A stretch of 46,036 nt of DNA from Bacteroidaceae bacterium (GCA_017381015.1 JAFOCV010000063.1:1-46036); one strand, 5' to 3'; positions 1-9,400 are shown, counted from the stretch's first letter. Translations and numbers: made by a program. The notes: generated from the sequence alone by a model not told the origin.

Positions 1-100
1 ATTTATATTATATATTCTTATATATAGAGAGAAGACATCCCCCATACGGCTAGTGAGTTACGCGCTTCTGTAATTGTAATCGTAAGCGCTGTGGGGAGCC

Positions 101-143
101 AAAAGAAAACCGTCCCCCCACCCAGTAAGGCGGAGAGGGACGG
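101..143 (-). terminator. Intrinsic terminator of htpG
   Basis: On the minus strand a 7-bp GC-rich stem (CCGTCCC at 137-143 read in reverse, pairing with 110-116) is followed by a T-rich run, the complement of the A-rich stretch 101-109. It lies about 50 bp past the htpG stop codon. A second inverted repeat, GCGCTT/AAGCGC at 62-67 and 84-89, lies further downstream and has no T-run. Confidence 0.7.
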
Positions 144-192
144 CACGTTACTATAAATAGATTAATTAATGAGTTTTATTGCTTTCTGTAGC

Positions 193-2049
193 TTACTTGA
201 TCATGCCCACCGAGCGCTTCACAAACTTGGTCAGCGCCTCGCCCGTAAGCATACCATTCTGCAGGAGAGCCAGGTCGATGAGCTGGCTGATGCGCTCGCT
301 GTTGGTGCTCTCCAACAGGTCCTTCACCAGGGGAGAATCCGTATTCACCACCATATTGTACATATCGGGCATCTCACCGTAGAACTGCATACCGGGCTGC
401 AGTCTGGCCATATCCTTCATACGGCGCATGTACTCGCTCTGAGTGATGATGACGGGTAGCTGCTCCTCGCCCATAGCCTGAGTCTGGATGGTGAACTCCA
501 CCTTGTCCATCTGGGGCAGGAGCTCCTTGAACTGGCCCTGAAGCTTCTCGGCCTGCTCCTTGTCCAACTGCTGCTTCTCTGTATCGTCCTGCTTGATGAG
601 ATTGTCCACGGTGTCGGCATCCACACGGGTGAAGTGAGTCTTCTCCAACTTCTGCTCCAGCATATTGATCAGCGGAGTGTCCAGCTGGCCGTTCATCATC
701 AGCACGCTGTAGCCCTTCTGCTTGGCTGCCTCGATGTATGTGTACTGTGCTTCCTTGTCCTGAGCATACAGGTAGACGATCTGACCGTCCTTGTCCGTCT
801 GACTGCTCTCCACCAGAGTCTTGTATTCCTCCAGAGTGAAGAACTTGCAATCGGTATCCTTCAGCAGGAAGAACTGCTTGGCCTTGTCATAGAACTGCTC
901 CTCGCTGAGCATACCATAATTGATAAAGATACTGATGTCGTCCCACTTCTCCTCAAACTCCTTGCGCTCGTTCTTGAAGATACCGTTCAGACGGTCAGCC
1001 ACCTTCTTGGTGATGTAGGAAGAGATCTTCTTCACATTGGCATCGCTCTGCAGATAGCTGCGGCTCACGTTCAAGGGGATGTCTGGCGAATCAATCACAC
1101 CGTGCAGCAGGGTTAGGAACTCGGGCACGATACCCTCCACCTGATCGGTAACGAAGACCTGATTGCAATAGAGCTGAATCTTGTTGCGCTGGATGTCCAA
1201 CTGGTTCTTGATCTTGGGGAAGTAAAGAATACCAGTCAGATTGAAGGGATAGTCCACATTCAGGTGAATCCAGAAGAGAGGCTCATCGGCCATGGGATAC
1301 AGCTTGCGGTAGAACTCCTTATAGTCCTCGTCCTTCAGCTCGCTGGGCTTGCGGGTCCAGAGGGGTAGGGTGTCGTTGATGATATTGTCCTCCTTGGTCT
1401 CCTGCATCTCCTTCTTCTCCTCGTTCCACTCGCTCTTCTTGCCAAAGGCTATAGACACGGGCAGGAAGTGGCAGTACTTCTTGAGCAAAGACTCCACCTT
1501 GTGCTTCTCCAGAAACTCTTCGCAGTCCTCGCTGATGTGCATCACGATGTCTGTACCGCGAGACGCCTTGTCCACCTCTTCCAGAGTAAATTCTGGGCTA
1601 CCGTCGCACGACCACTTCTGTGCAGGCTCGCCCTCCTTGTAGCTCTTGGTGATGATGTCCACACGGTCGCTCACCATGAAGCTGGAGTAGAAGCCCAAAC
1701 CAAAGTGACCGATGATCTGTGGAGCATCGTCCTTGTACTTGTCCAGAAAATCGTTGGCACCAGAGAAGGCAATCTGATTGATGTACTTCTCTATCTCCTC
1801 GGCAGTCATACCAATACCGTTGTCGCTCACGGTGATGGTCTTGGCATCCTTGTCCACAGACACGCTCACCTTCAGCTCGCCCATCTCGCCCTGGAACTCG
1901 CCCTTGCCGGCCAGAGCCTTCAACTTTTGGGTAGCATCTACGGCATTGCTCACTATCTCGCGAAGGAAGATTTCGTGGTCACTATAAAGAAATTTCTTGA
2001 TGACGGGGAATATGTTTTCGGTTGTTACCCCAATGTTTCCTTGTTTCAT
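193..2049 (-). CDS. htpG: HtpG, Hsp90-family molecular chaperone
   Basis: This is a cytosolic ATP-dependent chaperone of the Hsp90 family, which binds partly folded client proteins as a dimer. The 618 residues hold the three expected parts. The N-terminal GHKL ATPase domain shows LREIVSNAVDA near residue 30, DNGIGM near 97 and the lid-region GHFGLGFYSSFMV near 135. A middle domain includes the conserved region LNVSRSYLQSD. The C-terminal dimerisation domain ends in ALTKFVKRSVGMIK. Length matches the E. coli protein (624) but is shorter than I recall for Bacteroides homologues (about 680). The ATG at 2049 gives the usual MKQGNIGVTTENIFP start. It lies 393 bp downstream of clpC on the same strand, so the two stress genes may be co-expressed, but the gap is too long to call an operon. 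Confidence 0.97.
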   Translation of the reverse strand: MKQGNIGVTTENIFPVIKKFLYSDHEIFLREIVSNAVDATQKLKALAGKGEFQGEMGELKVSVSVDKDAKTITVSDNGIGMTAEEIEKYINQIAFSGANDFLDKYKDDAPQIIGHFGLGFYSSFMVSDRVDIITKSYKEGEPAQKWSCDGSPEFTLEEVDKASRGTDIVMHISEDCEEFLEKHKVESLLKKYCHFLPVSIAFGKKSEWNEEKKEMQETKEDNIINDTLPLWTRKPSELKDEDYKEFYRKLYPMADEPLFWIHLNVDYPFNLTGILYFPKIKNQLDIQRNKIQLYCNQVFVTDQVEGIVPEFLTLLHGVIDSPDIPLNVSRSYLQSDANVKKISSYITKKVADRLNGIFKNERKEFEEKWDDISIFINYGMLSEEQFYDKAKQFFLLKDTDCKFFTLEEYKTLVESSQTDKDGQIVYLYAQDKEAQYTYIEAAKQKGYSVLMMNGQLDTPLINMLEQKLEKTHFTRVDADTVDNLIKQDDTEKQQLDKEQAEKLQGQFKELLPQMDKVEFTIQTQAMGEEQLPVIITQSEYMRRMKDMARLQPGMQFYGEMPDMYNMVVNTDSPLVKDLLESTNSERISQLIDLALLQNGMLTGEALTKFVKRSVGMIK

Positions 2050-2442
2050 ATCTTATTTAATTTTTGGTTTAATTCAGTTTATGTAAATTACTGGGTGTCA
2101 GATGATAGATTTTATTTTCTGAATAATTTGATTCGCTCATCGTTCATCTATACTCTATTAGTAATTTATCAACGAGATTTCACAAGATTTAACATGATTT
2201 ATATCCTTGTGGAGTGTGAACTCTTCTCTTTGGATGTTAATCAAATCTTCGCTTGATTAACCACAGATGGACACTGATGCCGGGGCGCCGCTCCTCTGTC
2301 ATCTTGTTTTCATCAGTAGGCCATCGTGCAAAGCTACGAGTGGCCATCGAGTGAAGATTGTGCTGGTAGCAAAGATAAATCTAGTTGAATCATGTTTCAT
2401 CAGTTGATAAAATAATCCACGTTCCACGCTCGTCGCTCCTCG
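2050..2442. other. Non-coding gap between clpC and htpG
   Basis: No credible gene was seen in these 393 bp. The part next to htpG (2050-2220) is AT-rich and probably holds its promoter, although no exact CAAAnnTA box was found. The middle holds loosely repeated text (ACAAGATTTAACATGATTT, then CACAGATGGACACTGATG). An imperfect hairpin is formed by GGCCATCG at 2319-2326 and CGAGTGGCC at 2337-2345, and GGCCATCG recurs directly at 2342-2349. The clpC end holds CGCTCGTCGCTCCTCGCTAC. No T-run terminator for clpC is evident. Confidence 0.5.
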
Positions 2443-4923
2443 CTACAAACTAATCACCCCATCCTTGATATTATTCCCGGTTTCCGAATCGGCATTGGCC
2501 AGAAGCATCTCGCAGATAGGGTCTTCGATGATGCGCTGTATGGCACGTCTCAGGGGGCGGGCACCATACTGTACATCGTATCCCTCGGTGGCTATGCGCT
2601 CTATCGTCTCGTCAGAGAGATGCAGCGTGTATCCCATCTCGGCTATGCGGCGAAGCAGAGGTTTCAGCTCTATGTCCGTGATGCGGCGTATGTCCTCCTT
2701 GCCCAGTTGGTCAAAGTATACCACGTCGTCCAGACGATTCAGGAACTCCGGAGCAAACTGCTTCTTCAGAGCCTTCTCCACTATGCTGCGAGTCTGTTCC
2801 TTGCGCTGACTATCGGTAACCGTACTTTGGAAACCTATGCCCGTACCATAGTCCTTGATCTGGCGCGTGCCACAGTTGCTGGTCATGATGATTACTGTGT
2901 TGCGGAAGTCGATGGTAGTACCATTGCCATCCGTCAGACGGCCCTCGTCCATCACCTGCAGCAGTATGTTGAACACATCGGGGTGGGCCTTTTCTATCTC
3001 GTCCAGCAAGACGATAGAGTAGGGCTTGCGGCGTACACGCTCTGTCAACTGGCCACCCTCTTCATATCCCACATATCCCGGAGGAGCACCCATCATGCGG
3101 CTCACCGTGTGCTTCTCGCCATACTCGCTCATGTCAATGCGGATGAGAGAAGCCTCGCTGCCAAACATCTCCAGTGCCAATTGCTTGGTCAGGTATGTCT
3201 TGCCCACACCCGTTGGTCCCACGAAGAGGAAGGTGCCTATGGGGCGGTTGGGATCTTTCAGTCCCACACGACTGCGCTGTATGGCACGCGATACCTTGCG
3301 TACGGCCTCGGCCTGACCTATCACTGTCTCCAGCAGATTGCTCTCCATCTGGCGCAACTTGCTGTTCTCTTCCTCGCCCATACGATGAGCAGGAATGCCC
3401 GTCATGATGCTGACCACCTGTGCCACGGTCTCGGCAGTAACCTCGGTGCTGTTCTCTTCCTGCTGCTCCACCCATGCCTTCTGCAATTGTTCCAACTGCT
3501 CGCTCTTGGCCTGAAGCTCATCGCGCAGGTCGGCTGCCGTCTCATAGTTCTGAGCCTTGATGGCCAGATTCTTGCGCTCCTCTATATCGCGCAGCTCATT
3601 CTCCAGATTCTCTATCTCCATATTGGCAGGGATATTGAAGATATGAGTGCGAGCACCGCTCTCGTCCATAGCATCAATGGCTTTGTCGGGGAAGGCACGG
3701 TCGCTGATATATCGCTGTGTCAATCTGACGCATGCCTCCAGAGCCTCGTCGGTGTACTTCACCTTGTGGTGCTTCTCATAGGCCGGGCGCAATCGGTGCA
3801 GTATCTGCAAAGTTTCCTCCAGAGTGGAAGGAGCCACCATGATCTTCTGGAAACGACGGTCCAATGCTCCATCCTTCTCTATGGTCTTGCGAAACTCGTC
3901 TATGGTGGTGGCACCAATGCACTGCATCTGTCCGCGAGCCAAGGCAGGTTTCAGCATATTGGCTGCATCCATGCTGCCTTGCGAACCGCCAGCACCTATG
4001 ATGGTGTGTATCTCGTCTATATATATAATAATGTCGGGGTTGGCCTCCAGTTCGCGCAGCAGATTGCGCACACGCTCCTCAAACTGTCCTCTGAACTTGG
4101 TACCAGCCACCAGACTGGCCATATCCAGGGTGAGCACACGCTTGTTCCACAACTGGCATGCCACCTTGCGCTCCACTATTCTCTGGGCCAGTCCCTCCAC
4201 AATGGCACTCTTTCCCACACCGGGTTCGCCAATGAGGATGGGATTGTTCTTCTTGCGGCGCGACAGTATCTGTGCCACACGCTCCATCTCCTTTTCGCGG
4301 CCCACCACAGGATCCAGTTCGCCATTCCTTGCCTTGGCGGTAAGGTCCGTGCAGAAGTTGTCTATCACGGGAGTGCCCGTCTTGGTCTTCTTCTTGGTCA
4401 GGGTGGGAGTGTCAGTGATGTCAGCATCATTGCTCATCTGCATCTCGCCACTCTCTTCGGCATCGCCGTCTTCGTCGTCGGTCTGGTTGTAGCCATTCTT
4501 TGTGTCGCCATAGATGTTTTCCTTGGTCAGACCATGCAGTTTCAGTAACTGCTGTATGGGACTGCCCTGATCCTTGAGCATAGCCTTGAGCAGGTGCACG
4601 GTATCCACCTCCTCGGCATGCTGGGCACGAGCCTCCAGCACACTGAGTCGCATCAGACGAGTGGAGTCTCTGTTCAGTTGCATGTTGGCCTTGTCTGGCA
4701 CCACACTCACCTTCTTTTCCCTGACTACCTTTTCCAGATGTCTCTTCAGTGGAATCAAATCGGGCTGCACATTGAGCATCATGCGAGTGGCCTGACTCAC
4801 ATTCTGTCTGAGAATGCCCAAAAGAAGGTGCTCAGGAGTGACGTTGTCACACTCAGTGCGTTCTGCCTCCTCTCGTGAGAGGTTGAACACCGAATCCATA
4901 TCCTTTGAAAATTTATTGTCCAT
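2443..4923 (-). CDS. clpC: ClpC-type AAA+ unfoldase, ATP-binding subunit of Clp protease
   Basis: This is a HSP100 ring ATPase that unfolds substrates and feeds them to the ClpP peptidase. The 826 residues show two N-terminal Clp_N repeats (about 1-140), then an acidic linker (DDEDGDAEESGE near 149-160). The first nucleotide-binding domain has Walker A GEPGVGKS at about 232-239 and IIIYIDEIHT as Walker B. A middle domain carries a UVR-like motif (NYETAADLRDEL), which separates ClpC from ClpB and ClpA. The second nucleotide-binding domain has GPTGVGKT and VLLDEIEKAHPD. The Clp D2 small domain closes the protein. clpP is not in the window. The ATG at 4923 gives MDNKFSKDMDSVF, as expected for the family. 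Bacteroidota ClpC proteins are close in length. Function is confident; substrates are unknown. Confidence 0.96.
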   Translation of the reverse strand: MDNKFSKDMDSVFNLSREEAERTECDNVTPEHLLLGILRQNVSQATRMMLNVQPDLIPLKRHLEKVVREKKVSVVPDKANMQLNRDSTRLMRLSVLEARAQHAEEVDTVHLLKAMLKDQGSPIQQLLKLHGLTKENIYGDTKNGYNQTDDEDGDAEESGEMQMSNDADITDTPTLTKKKTKTGTPVIDNFCTDLTAKARNGELDPVVGREKEMERVAQILSRRKKNNPILIGEPGVGKSAIVEGLAQRIVERKVACQLWNKRVLTLDMASLVAGTKFRGQFEERVRNLLRELEANPDIIIYIDEIHTIIGAGGSQGSMDAANMLKPALARGQMQCIGATTIDEFRKTIEKDGALDRRFQKIMVAPSTLEETLQILHRLRPAYEKHHKVKYTDEALEACVRLTQRYISDRAFPDKAIDAMDESGARTHIFNIPANMEIENLENELRDIEERKNLAIKAQNYETAADLRDELQAKSEQLEQLQKAWVEQQEENSTEVTAETVAQVVSIMTGIPAHRMGEEENSKLRQMESNLLETVIGQAEAVRKVSRAIQRSRVGLKDPNRPIGTFLFVGPTGVGKTYLTKQLALEMFGSEASLIRIDMSEYGEKHTVSRMMGAPPGYVGYEEGGQLTERVRRKPYSIVLLDEIEKAHPDVFNILLQVMDEGRLTDGNGTTIDFRNTVIIMTSNCGTRQIKDYGTGIGFQSTVTDSQRKEQTRSIVEKALKKQFAPEFLNRLDDVVYFDQLGKEDIRRITDIELKPLLRRIAEMGYTLHLSDETIERIATEGYDVQYGARPLRRAIQRIIEDPICEMLLANADSETGNNIKDGVISL

Positions 4924-5054
4924 ACGTCTTATGTTGTTTCTATGTTTTGGTCATCGTTTTGCCATGTTTTGACAATATTTAGCAATGACCCTCTACAAAT
5001 AGATATGCAAATATCGTGCCAAACTATGATATTTGCAATATTTCTGCCCAATTC

Positions 5055-5086
5055 TTTGGTAATTTCTGTGAATATTCATACCTTTG
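5055..5086 (+). promoter_or_regulatory. Bacteroidota-type promoter for tRNA-Arg
   Basis: TTTG at 5055-5058 and TACCTTTG at 5079-5086 are separated by exactly 20 bp, a perfect match to the Bacteroidota -33/-7 consensus. The next bases, CACTCGCAAATGAG, are nearly identical to those after the tRNA-Lys promoter at 41141-41148. The tRNA begins 45 bp downstream. Confidence 0.8.
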
Positions 5087-5131
5087 CACTCGCAAATGAG
5101 GCCGAGAGCCATTGCAAGTATGCAAAAGGAT

Positions 5132-5206
5132 GGTTCGGTAGCTCAGTTGGATTAGAGCAGCAGCCTTCTAAGCTGCGGGTCAAGGGTTCGAGCCCCTTCC
5201 GAATCA
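5132..5206 (+). tRNA. tRNA-Arg (anticodon UCU)
   Basis: A full cloverleaf can be folded. The acceptor arm GGTTCGG (5132-5138) pairs with CCGAATC (5199-5205), leaving A5206 as discriminator. The D-arm contains AGCTCAGTTGG. The 5-bp anticodon stem GCAGC/GCTGC encloses loop CTTCTAA, with anticodon TCT at 5167-5169. The T-arm has GGGTTCGAGCCCC. The CCA end is not encoded. It reads AGA codons. It has its own promoter and terminator. Confidence 0.96.
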
Positions 5207-5225
5207 CAAAGCTTTTATTTGCTGA

Positions 5226-5256
5226 GAGAGTTCCTTGACGGGAACTCTCTTTTTTT
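5226..5256 (+). terminator. Intrinsic terminator of tRNA-Arg
   Basis: A 9-bp perfect stem GAGAGTTCC (5226-5234) / GGAACTCTC (5241-5249) with loop TTGACG is followed by a run of T to 5256. It starts 20 bp after the tRNA. Confidence 0.85.
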
Positions 5257-5327
5257 CTGATTATTCTGAATACTCTGATTACTCTGAATACTCCGATTAC
5301 TCCGAATACTCTGAATACTCTGAATCA
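5256..5327. repeat. Tandem 9-bp repeat, about 8 units
   Basis: Units of TCTGAATAC and its variants TCTGATTAC, TCCGATTAC and TCCGAATAC follow one another without gaps from 5256 to 5318. A last unit, TCTGAATCA, diverges. The array starts inside the T-run of the tRNA-Arg terminator. Units of 9 bp keep a reading frame, but no start, context or downstream extension suggests a real protein. Confidence 0.85.
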
Positions 5328-5357
5328 TCGCTCATCGCTAATCTCTCATCGCTCCTC
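5325..5357. repeat. Degenerate TCATCGC-type low-complexity repeat
   Basis: Directly after the 9-bp array, the text reads as copies of (C)TCATCGC: TCATCGCTCATCGC, then TCTCATCGCTCCTC. Similar wording (CGCTCATCGTTCATC near 2132 and CGTCGCTCCTCGCTAC near 2436) occurs in the clpC-htpG gap. Confidence 0.45.
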
Positions 5358-5436
5358 TTCACCATATTTCCCTCCTTTGGAGGGAAGTGGGGAATCCCCT
5401 GTCTCTGGGTGCTTACAATTACGATTACAAAAGTTC

Positions 5437-6126
5437 TTATCCGATAGTTACCATTGTGGCACCAAAACCGTATTGCTGGAAGGACGCATCCTGATGGCGG
5501 CATGTCTTGTAGGAATACTTCAGCTCGGTCAGTATAGCTTTGCGCAACACACCATCGCCATTGCCATGGATGAATACTATGCGACGCCCCTTATCCTTGC
5601 GATACTGGTCCATGGTCTGACGAAATATCTTCATCTGATAATCCTTTATATCTGAGGCAGATAGGCTATCTGTACTATCCAATAGAGCGTGCGCGTGCAG
5701 ATCTATTTCCAGTATCTCGTCCTTGGCTGGTTTGCTATTCTGTGCAGGGCCCGTTGGTGTGGTTTTGGCATGTGCACGCAATGCATTTGCAGCCTCCAGC
5801 TCTTCCAGTCGGCGTGAAAGTTTCTGCACCATTTGCTCCAACTTCTCCACTCTCTCCTCCAGGCTCATTACATCCTTCTGTATGGAAATGCCGCTCTGCG
5901 AGGGTAGGGTAGTGGTGCGTGTATCTGGTTGTGACTTAGTTGGTTGGCTCGTAGTCTGTGTCTTTGCCTTCTCGTTGGGGATAACCACCAGGTCGCTCTC
6001 CAGCATAGGTATTTCAAAGCCATCCTTGTCTTCCACCAAAATGAATCCTCCCTTGCGGAAGCCTGTCACTGTGCCGCCGCCCACTTCTCTCAAGAATCTT
6101 ACTGTATCTCCTATGTTTATTGTCAT
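5437..6126 (-). CDS. DUF2027 domain protein with C-terminal Smr domain
   Basis: This 229-residue protein joins an N-terminal DUF2027 region (MTINIGDTVRFLREVGGGTV, a small beta domain) to a C-terminal Smr (MutS2-related) domain. The Smr part shows the LDxH-like IDLHAHAL and the FIHGNGDGVLRKAI loop. Between them is a coiled coil (MSLEERVEKLEQMVQKLSRR) and a low-complexity linker rich in T, S, Q and P. Smr domains act as nucleases or nucleic-acid binders. The start at 6126 was chosen because the family begins with MTINIGD and the promoter at 6157-6164 fits it. An in-frame ATG at 6312 would add residues translated from a DNA repeat. No signal peptide is visible, so it is probably cytosolic. Substrate is unknown. 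Confidence 0.85.
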   Translation of the reverse strand: MTINIGDTVRFLREVGGGTVTGFRKGGFILVEDKDGFEIPMLESDLVVIPNEKAKTQTTSQPTKSQPDTRTTTLPSQSGISIQKDVMSLEERVEKLEQMVQKLSRRLEELEAANALRAHAKTTPTGPAQNSKPAKDEILEIDLHAHALLDSTDSLSASDIKDYQMKIFRQTMDQYRKDKGRRIVFIHGNGDGVLRKAILTELKYSYKTCRHQDASFQQYGFGATMVTIG

Positions 6127-6156
6127 ACGCAATAGTGTTATGTTTCTATTCGAGTG

Positions 6157-6164
6157 CAAAGATA
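6157..6164 (-). promoter_or_regulatory. -7 element for the DUF2027-Smr gene
   Basis: CAAAGATA on the plus strand is TATCTTTG on the minus strand, a TAnnTTTG match 31 bp upstream of the start codon. The bases that follow on the minus strand, CACTCG, are those seen after the two tRNA promoters. No good TTTG at -33 was seen. Confidence 0.6.
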
Positions 6165-6236
6165 GAAATTTACTTCGAAATATGCCCCTTTTCCATGGAT
6201 AATGGCATGCTGAAAATTTTTTTTTTATTTTTTTTT

Positions 6237-6324
6237 CTGCCATAAAAAAGTCTGCCACAATTTTTGGCAGAAAGTCTGCCATTTTTACCCGCTTTGGCAG
6301 AAAGTCTGCCACGAAAGTCTGTCA
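6237..6324. repeat. Cluster of TGGCAG/CTGCCA palindromes
   Basis: Two identical 17-bp interrupted palindromes, TGGCAGAAAGTCTGCCA, lie at 6265-6281 and 6295-6311, exactly 30 bp apart. Extra half-sites are CTGCCA at 6237-6242 and 6252-6257, and CTGTCA at 6319-6324. AAAGTCTGCCA (or CTGTCA at its end) occurs four times, starting at 6247, 6271, 6301 and 6314. The cluster lies between the divergent promoters of the DUF2027-Smr gene and the M60 peptidase gene. It could be an operator array or an intergenic repeat family. Confidence 0.8.
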
Positions 6325-6392
6325 AAGCATGTCTTTTTTCGCCATGCGCAAGTCATTTTGAGCATTTAAGCCAAAAACATCGTTCCAAAAAA

Positions 6393-6423
6393 CTTGATTA
6401 CTCATTATTTATTATTAAATTTG
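6393..6423 (+). promoter_or_regulatory. Probable promoter of the M60 peptidase gene
   Basis: CTTG at 6393-6396 and TAAATTTG at 6416-6423 are spaced by 19 bp, close to the TTTG/TAnnTTTG consensus. The start codon is 73 bp downstream, leaving an AT-rich leader. Confidence 0.6.
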
Positions 6424-6495
6424 TGTGCGTATTATGCCTGTTACGGGCTTTTCGCATGACCTGGACAATTAAAAATTAACCCATAAATAAATCTC

Positions 6496-9400
6496 ATGAG
6501 AAAGTTATTTCTAGCAATCGTTTGCCTAATGCTAGCAGCAGTGGCAAGTGCACAGGAGTTGAAACCATTAAAAATCAAATCGGCTTCAACCTCAAGTCAA
6601 AACTCAACCAATGAAGGCGCAGCCAAAGCCATCGATGGAAATTACTCCACCTTCTGGCACAGCGTGTGGAGTGGAGGTGGTACTTCCTTTCCTGTAACCT
6701 TCACCATCACCATGGCAGAGGAGCAGATGGTGGACGTGGTTCGCTATGTGCCTCGTCAGGATCAGCCTAATGGCAACTGGGGCAAGGTGGAAGTATCTTA
6801 CCGCAATACGGAGACAGGCAATAAATACGTTAGTCTGGGAACCTTCGACCTGGGCCAAAGTAGCAGTGCCTATGAATTTGAGATCGGTCAGGTATGTAAA
6901 TACGTTCGCTTCAGCATCAAGGATGGTTACGGCGGATGGGCTACTGCTTCCGAGATAGAGGCCTTTTCCATTGACTATGCCAAGCGTGATGTATTTAAGC
7001 CTTATTTCCAGGACGAACTGTTCACCGAGCTGAAGCCCGAGGTAACATCCAGCGAAGGTATTGAGGATCCCGATCTGAAGGCGCTGGTGGATAATCTGCT
7101 AAATACCGAGGATTATGACAAATTCCGCATAGCAGAATATGAGCCTTATCGCCCAGTGAGTTCTTTGCAAAACGAACTGAAGACCAGTGCTCCCTACAAC
7201 CAGTGGGAGAACCCCACCGGTGTGTACGTGAAGAATGGAGAAAAACTCATCGTTGCCGTCAATGCTCCTGAGGGAGAGAGACTGGGCATTAAGGTAAGAA
7301 ACTGGGTGGACTCAGAGGCTGGTAGTACATACTCACTACGTTCTGGTCTGAATGTTATTACCGCCAGCACCGAAGGTAATGTGTTCCTGGACTATTACAC
7401 TGACAATTACAAAACTGCGCCCAACGTGAAGGTTCACTTCATCAATGCCACCGTTCGTGGATACTGGGATCAGCAGACTATGACCAATGCCGACTTTAAG
7501 AAAATGCTTGGCAAATTGAAAAGCGACAACAGCATCTTCATTGTACGTAGCGAGCATGCACAGTTGGCTTACCCCGTATCAGCATGGAAACAGTATTGCC
7601 CCGAGAACGTCGACTCGCTCATGACTCTATACCAGCAGGTACAGTGGGCAGAGCGTGATATCATGGGATTGGACAAGTACGGACGTCAGACCAAGAACCG
7701 TCAGCTCTACTTTGCTTCTACCTATGGTTTCATGGCTGCTACTGGTGTAGGTGCTTATTGCAATGTGAATAGTTTGCAGGCATTGATGACCCCCGACTCA
7801 AAGAAGTTTGACTTCTGGGGCGTAGGTCACGAATGGGGACACAACAATCAGATTACTCCTGGTTTCCATTGGAGTGGTTGCGGCGAAACCACCAACAATA
7901 TCTATGCTTCCTGGGCACAGCTGCATTTCACTGGCAATCGCCATAGCCTTCGCCTGGAGGACGAGGTAACTGGTGTGAACGACTACTCTGGTATGCGTGG
8001 CGGTCGTATGCAGACTTATTTCGAGGAAGGTCTGCGCAAGGGTGTTCAGTGGCAGTTGCAGGATGGTCCCGACTATCATGGCGCTAACCCCGACACCAAG
8101 ACAGTGAAAGGTTACGATTACAATGGTAATTTTACAGGCCAGGTGACAACCACCTCTCGCAACTATGACCACTTTGTCAAGCTAGTTCCCTTCTGGCAGT
8201 TGAACCTATGGGGTACATTGGCTGGCAAATGTCCAGATATCATTCCTATGGTTATTGAAGGCATTCGTACCACCCAAAACTATGGTGCTACCTATAATAC
8301 TAACGGTAAGCAACAGATGAATTGGATGAAGCTGGCTTGTGATAGTTCTAAGCTCAATCTTCTTCCCTTCTTCGAAAAGGCTGGTATGCTCAAGCCCATC
8401 AAGGCATATATCGAAGACTATGGTGCTGGATGGAATATGATCAATCAGACAATGATCAATACCCTCAAGAAGCACGTAGAGACACAGGGCTATCCTGCAT
8501 TTACCGAGGAAATCAATTATATCAATGCTCACAACTTTGATATCTATCGTGATAACAAGAAGCTGAGCGTGCCTTCTACCCTTGGTACTGGTTGTACATA
8601 CAGCAATGGTAAGGTAAAGGTACAGCACAGCCAGGTGAAGAATGCCGTGGCATACGAAACCTACAATAAGAATGGCGAATTGATCCGCATCACCATGTAT
8701 GGCTTGGGTTCTGACGACAAACACTCTTTCACTCAGGTACTCTATCCCGCCTCTTCCGAGGAATCAGAGGCAGCTGCTTATATCATGGCCGTTGGTTATG
8801 ACGGTACTCGTGAGAAGATTTACGAGATGCAGAATCAGACCAAGTCTCTCTCTGCTATCTATTGCACAATCAATAGCAGTGGCAAGGGAAATGCCTTGAG
8901 CTGTGGCTCTAATACCACCATCGATACCAAGGGCAAGATCACATGGGCATTGGACCGCGCCAGCTTGTCAAACTCTCTCAACTTTGTATGGTATCTGGAG
9001 AAGAGAGATGGCAAGACTTACCTGTACAACCCTCAGAGCGATTCTTATTTTACCGGTACAGCCAATAGCCCTACATCTGCCTTGGCAGACAAGGCTTCTG
9101 CACCAGCATGGGAAGTGGCTTGCGTGGACGAGCAGAAGGGTACCTATACCTTCAATATGAATGGCTCTGGTCAGTATCTCAATTCATACTCTTCCACCAA
9201 GACCGGTCTCTGGGGTGGTGGTGCTTCTGATGCCAACAATATTTGGGTTGTCAATGAAGTAACTGGCTTTGATATCACCATGCCCAAAACTGGATACTAT
9301 ATGGTCAACTTTCCCCTGGCTGTAGAATTGCCCAATGGCTTGGATGCTTTTGCTGTATCAAAGGTGGAAAAACTCAATTACCAGGGTGCTGATTATGTAT

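Noticed and set aside
2620-4548. A long open frame (642 codons) on the plus strand opposite clpC
   Set aside because: It is an antisense shadow of clpC with no family resemblance, no promoter and His/Leu/Gln-rich translation. The minus-strand gene is unmistakable.
5235-5447. A 70-codon frame with repeated Ser-Asp-Tyr/Ser-Glu-Tyr units
   Set aside because: It comes from the 9-bp tandem repeat inside a tRNA terminator region, and has no promoter or family.
6127-6312. Upstream extension of the DUF2027-Smr protein starting at an ATG at 6312
   Set aside because: It would translate the palindrome cluster and a poly-lysine stretch, run through the -7 element, and is not like the family, which starts at MTINIGD.
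6237-6324. Repeat cluster as a CRISPR array
   Set aside because: The repeats are only 17 bp with spacers of about 13 bp and just two full copies, and no cas gene is near.
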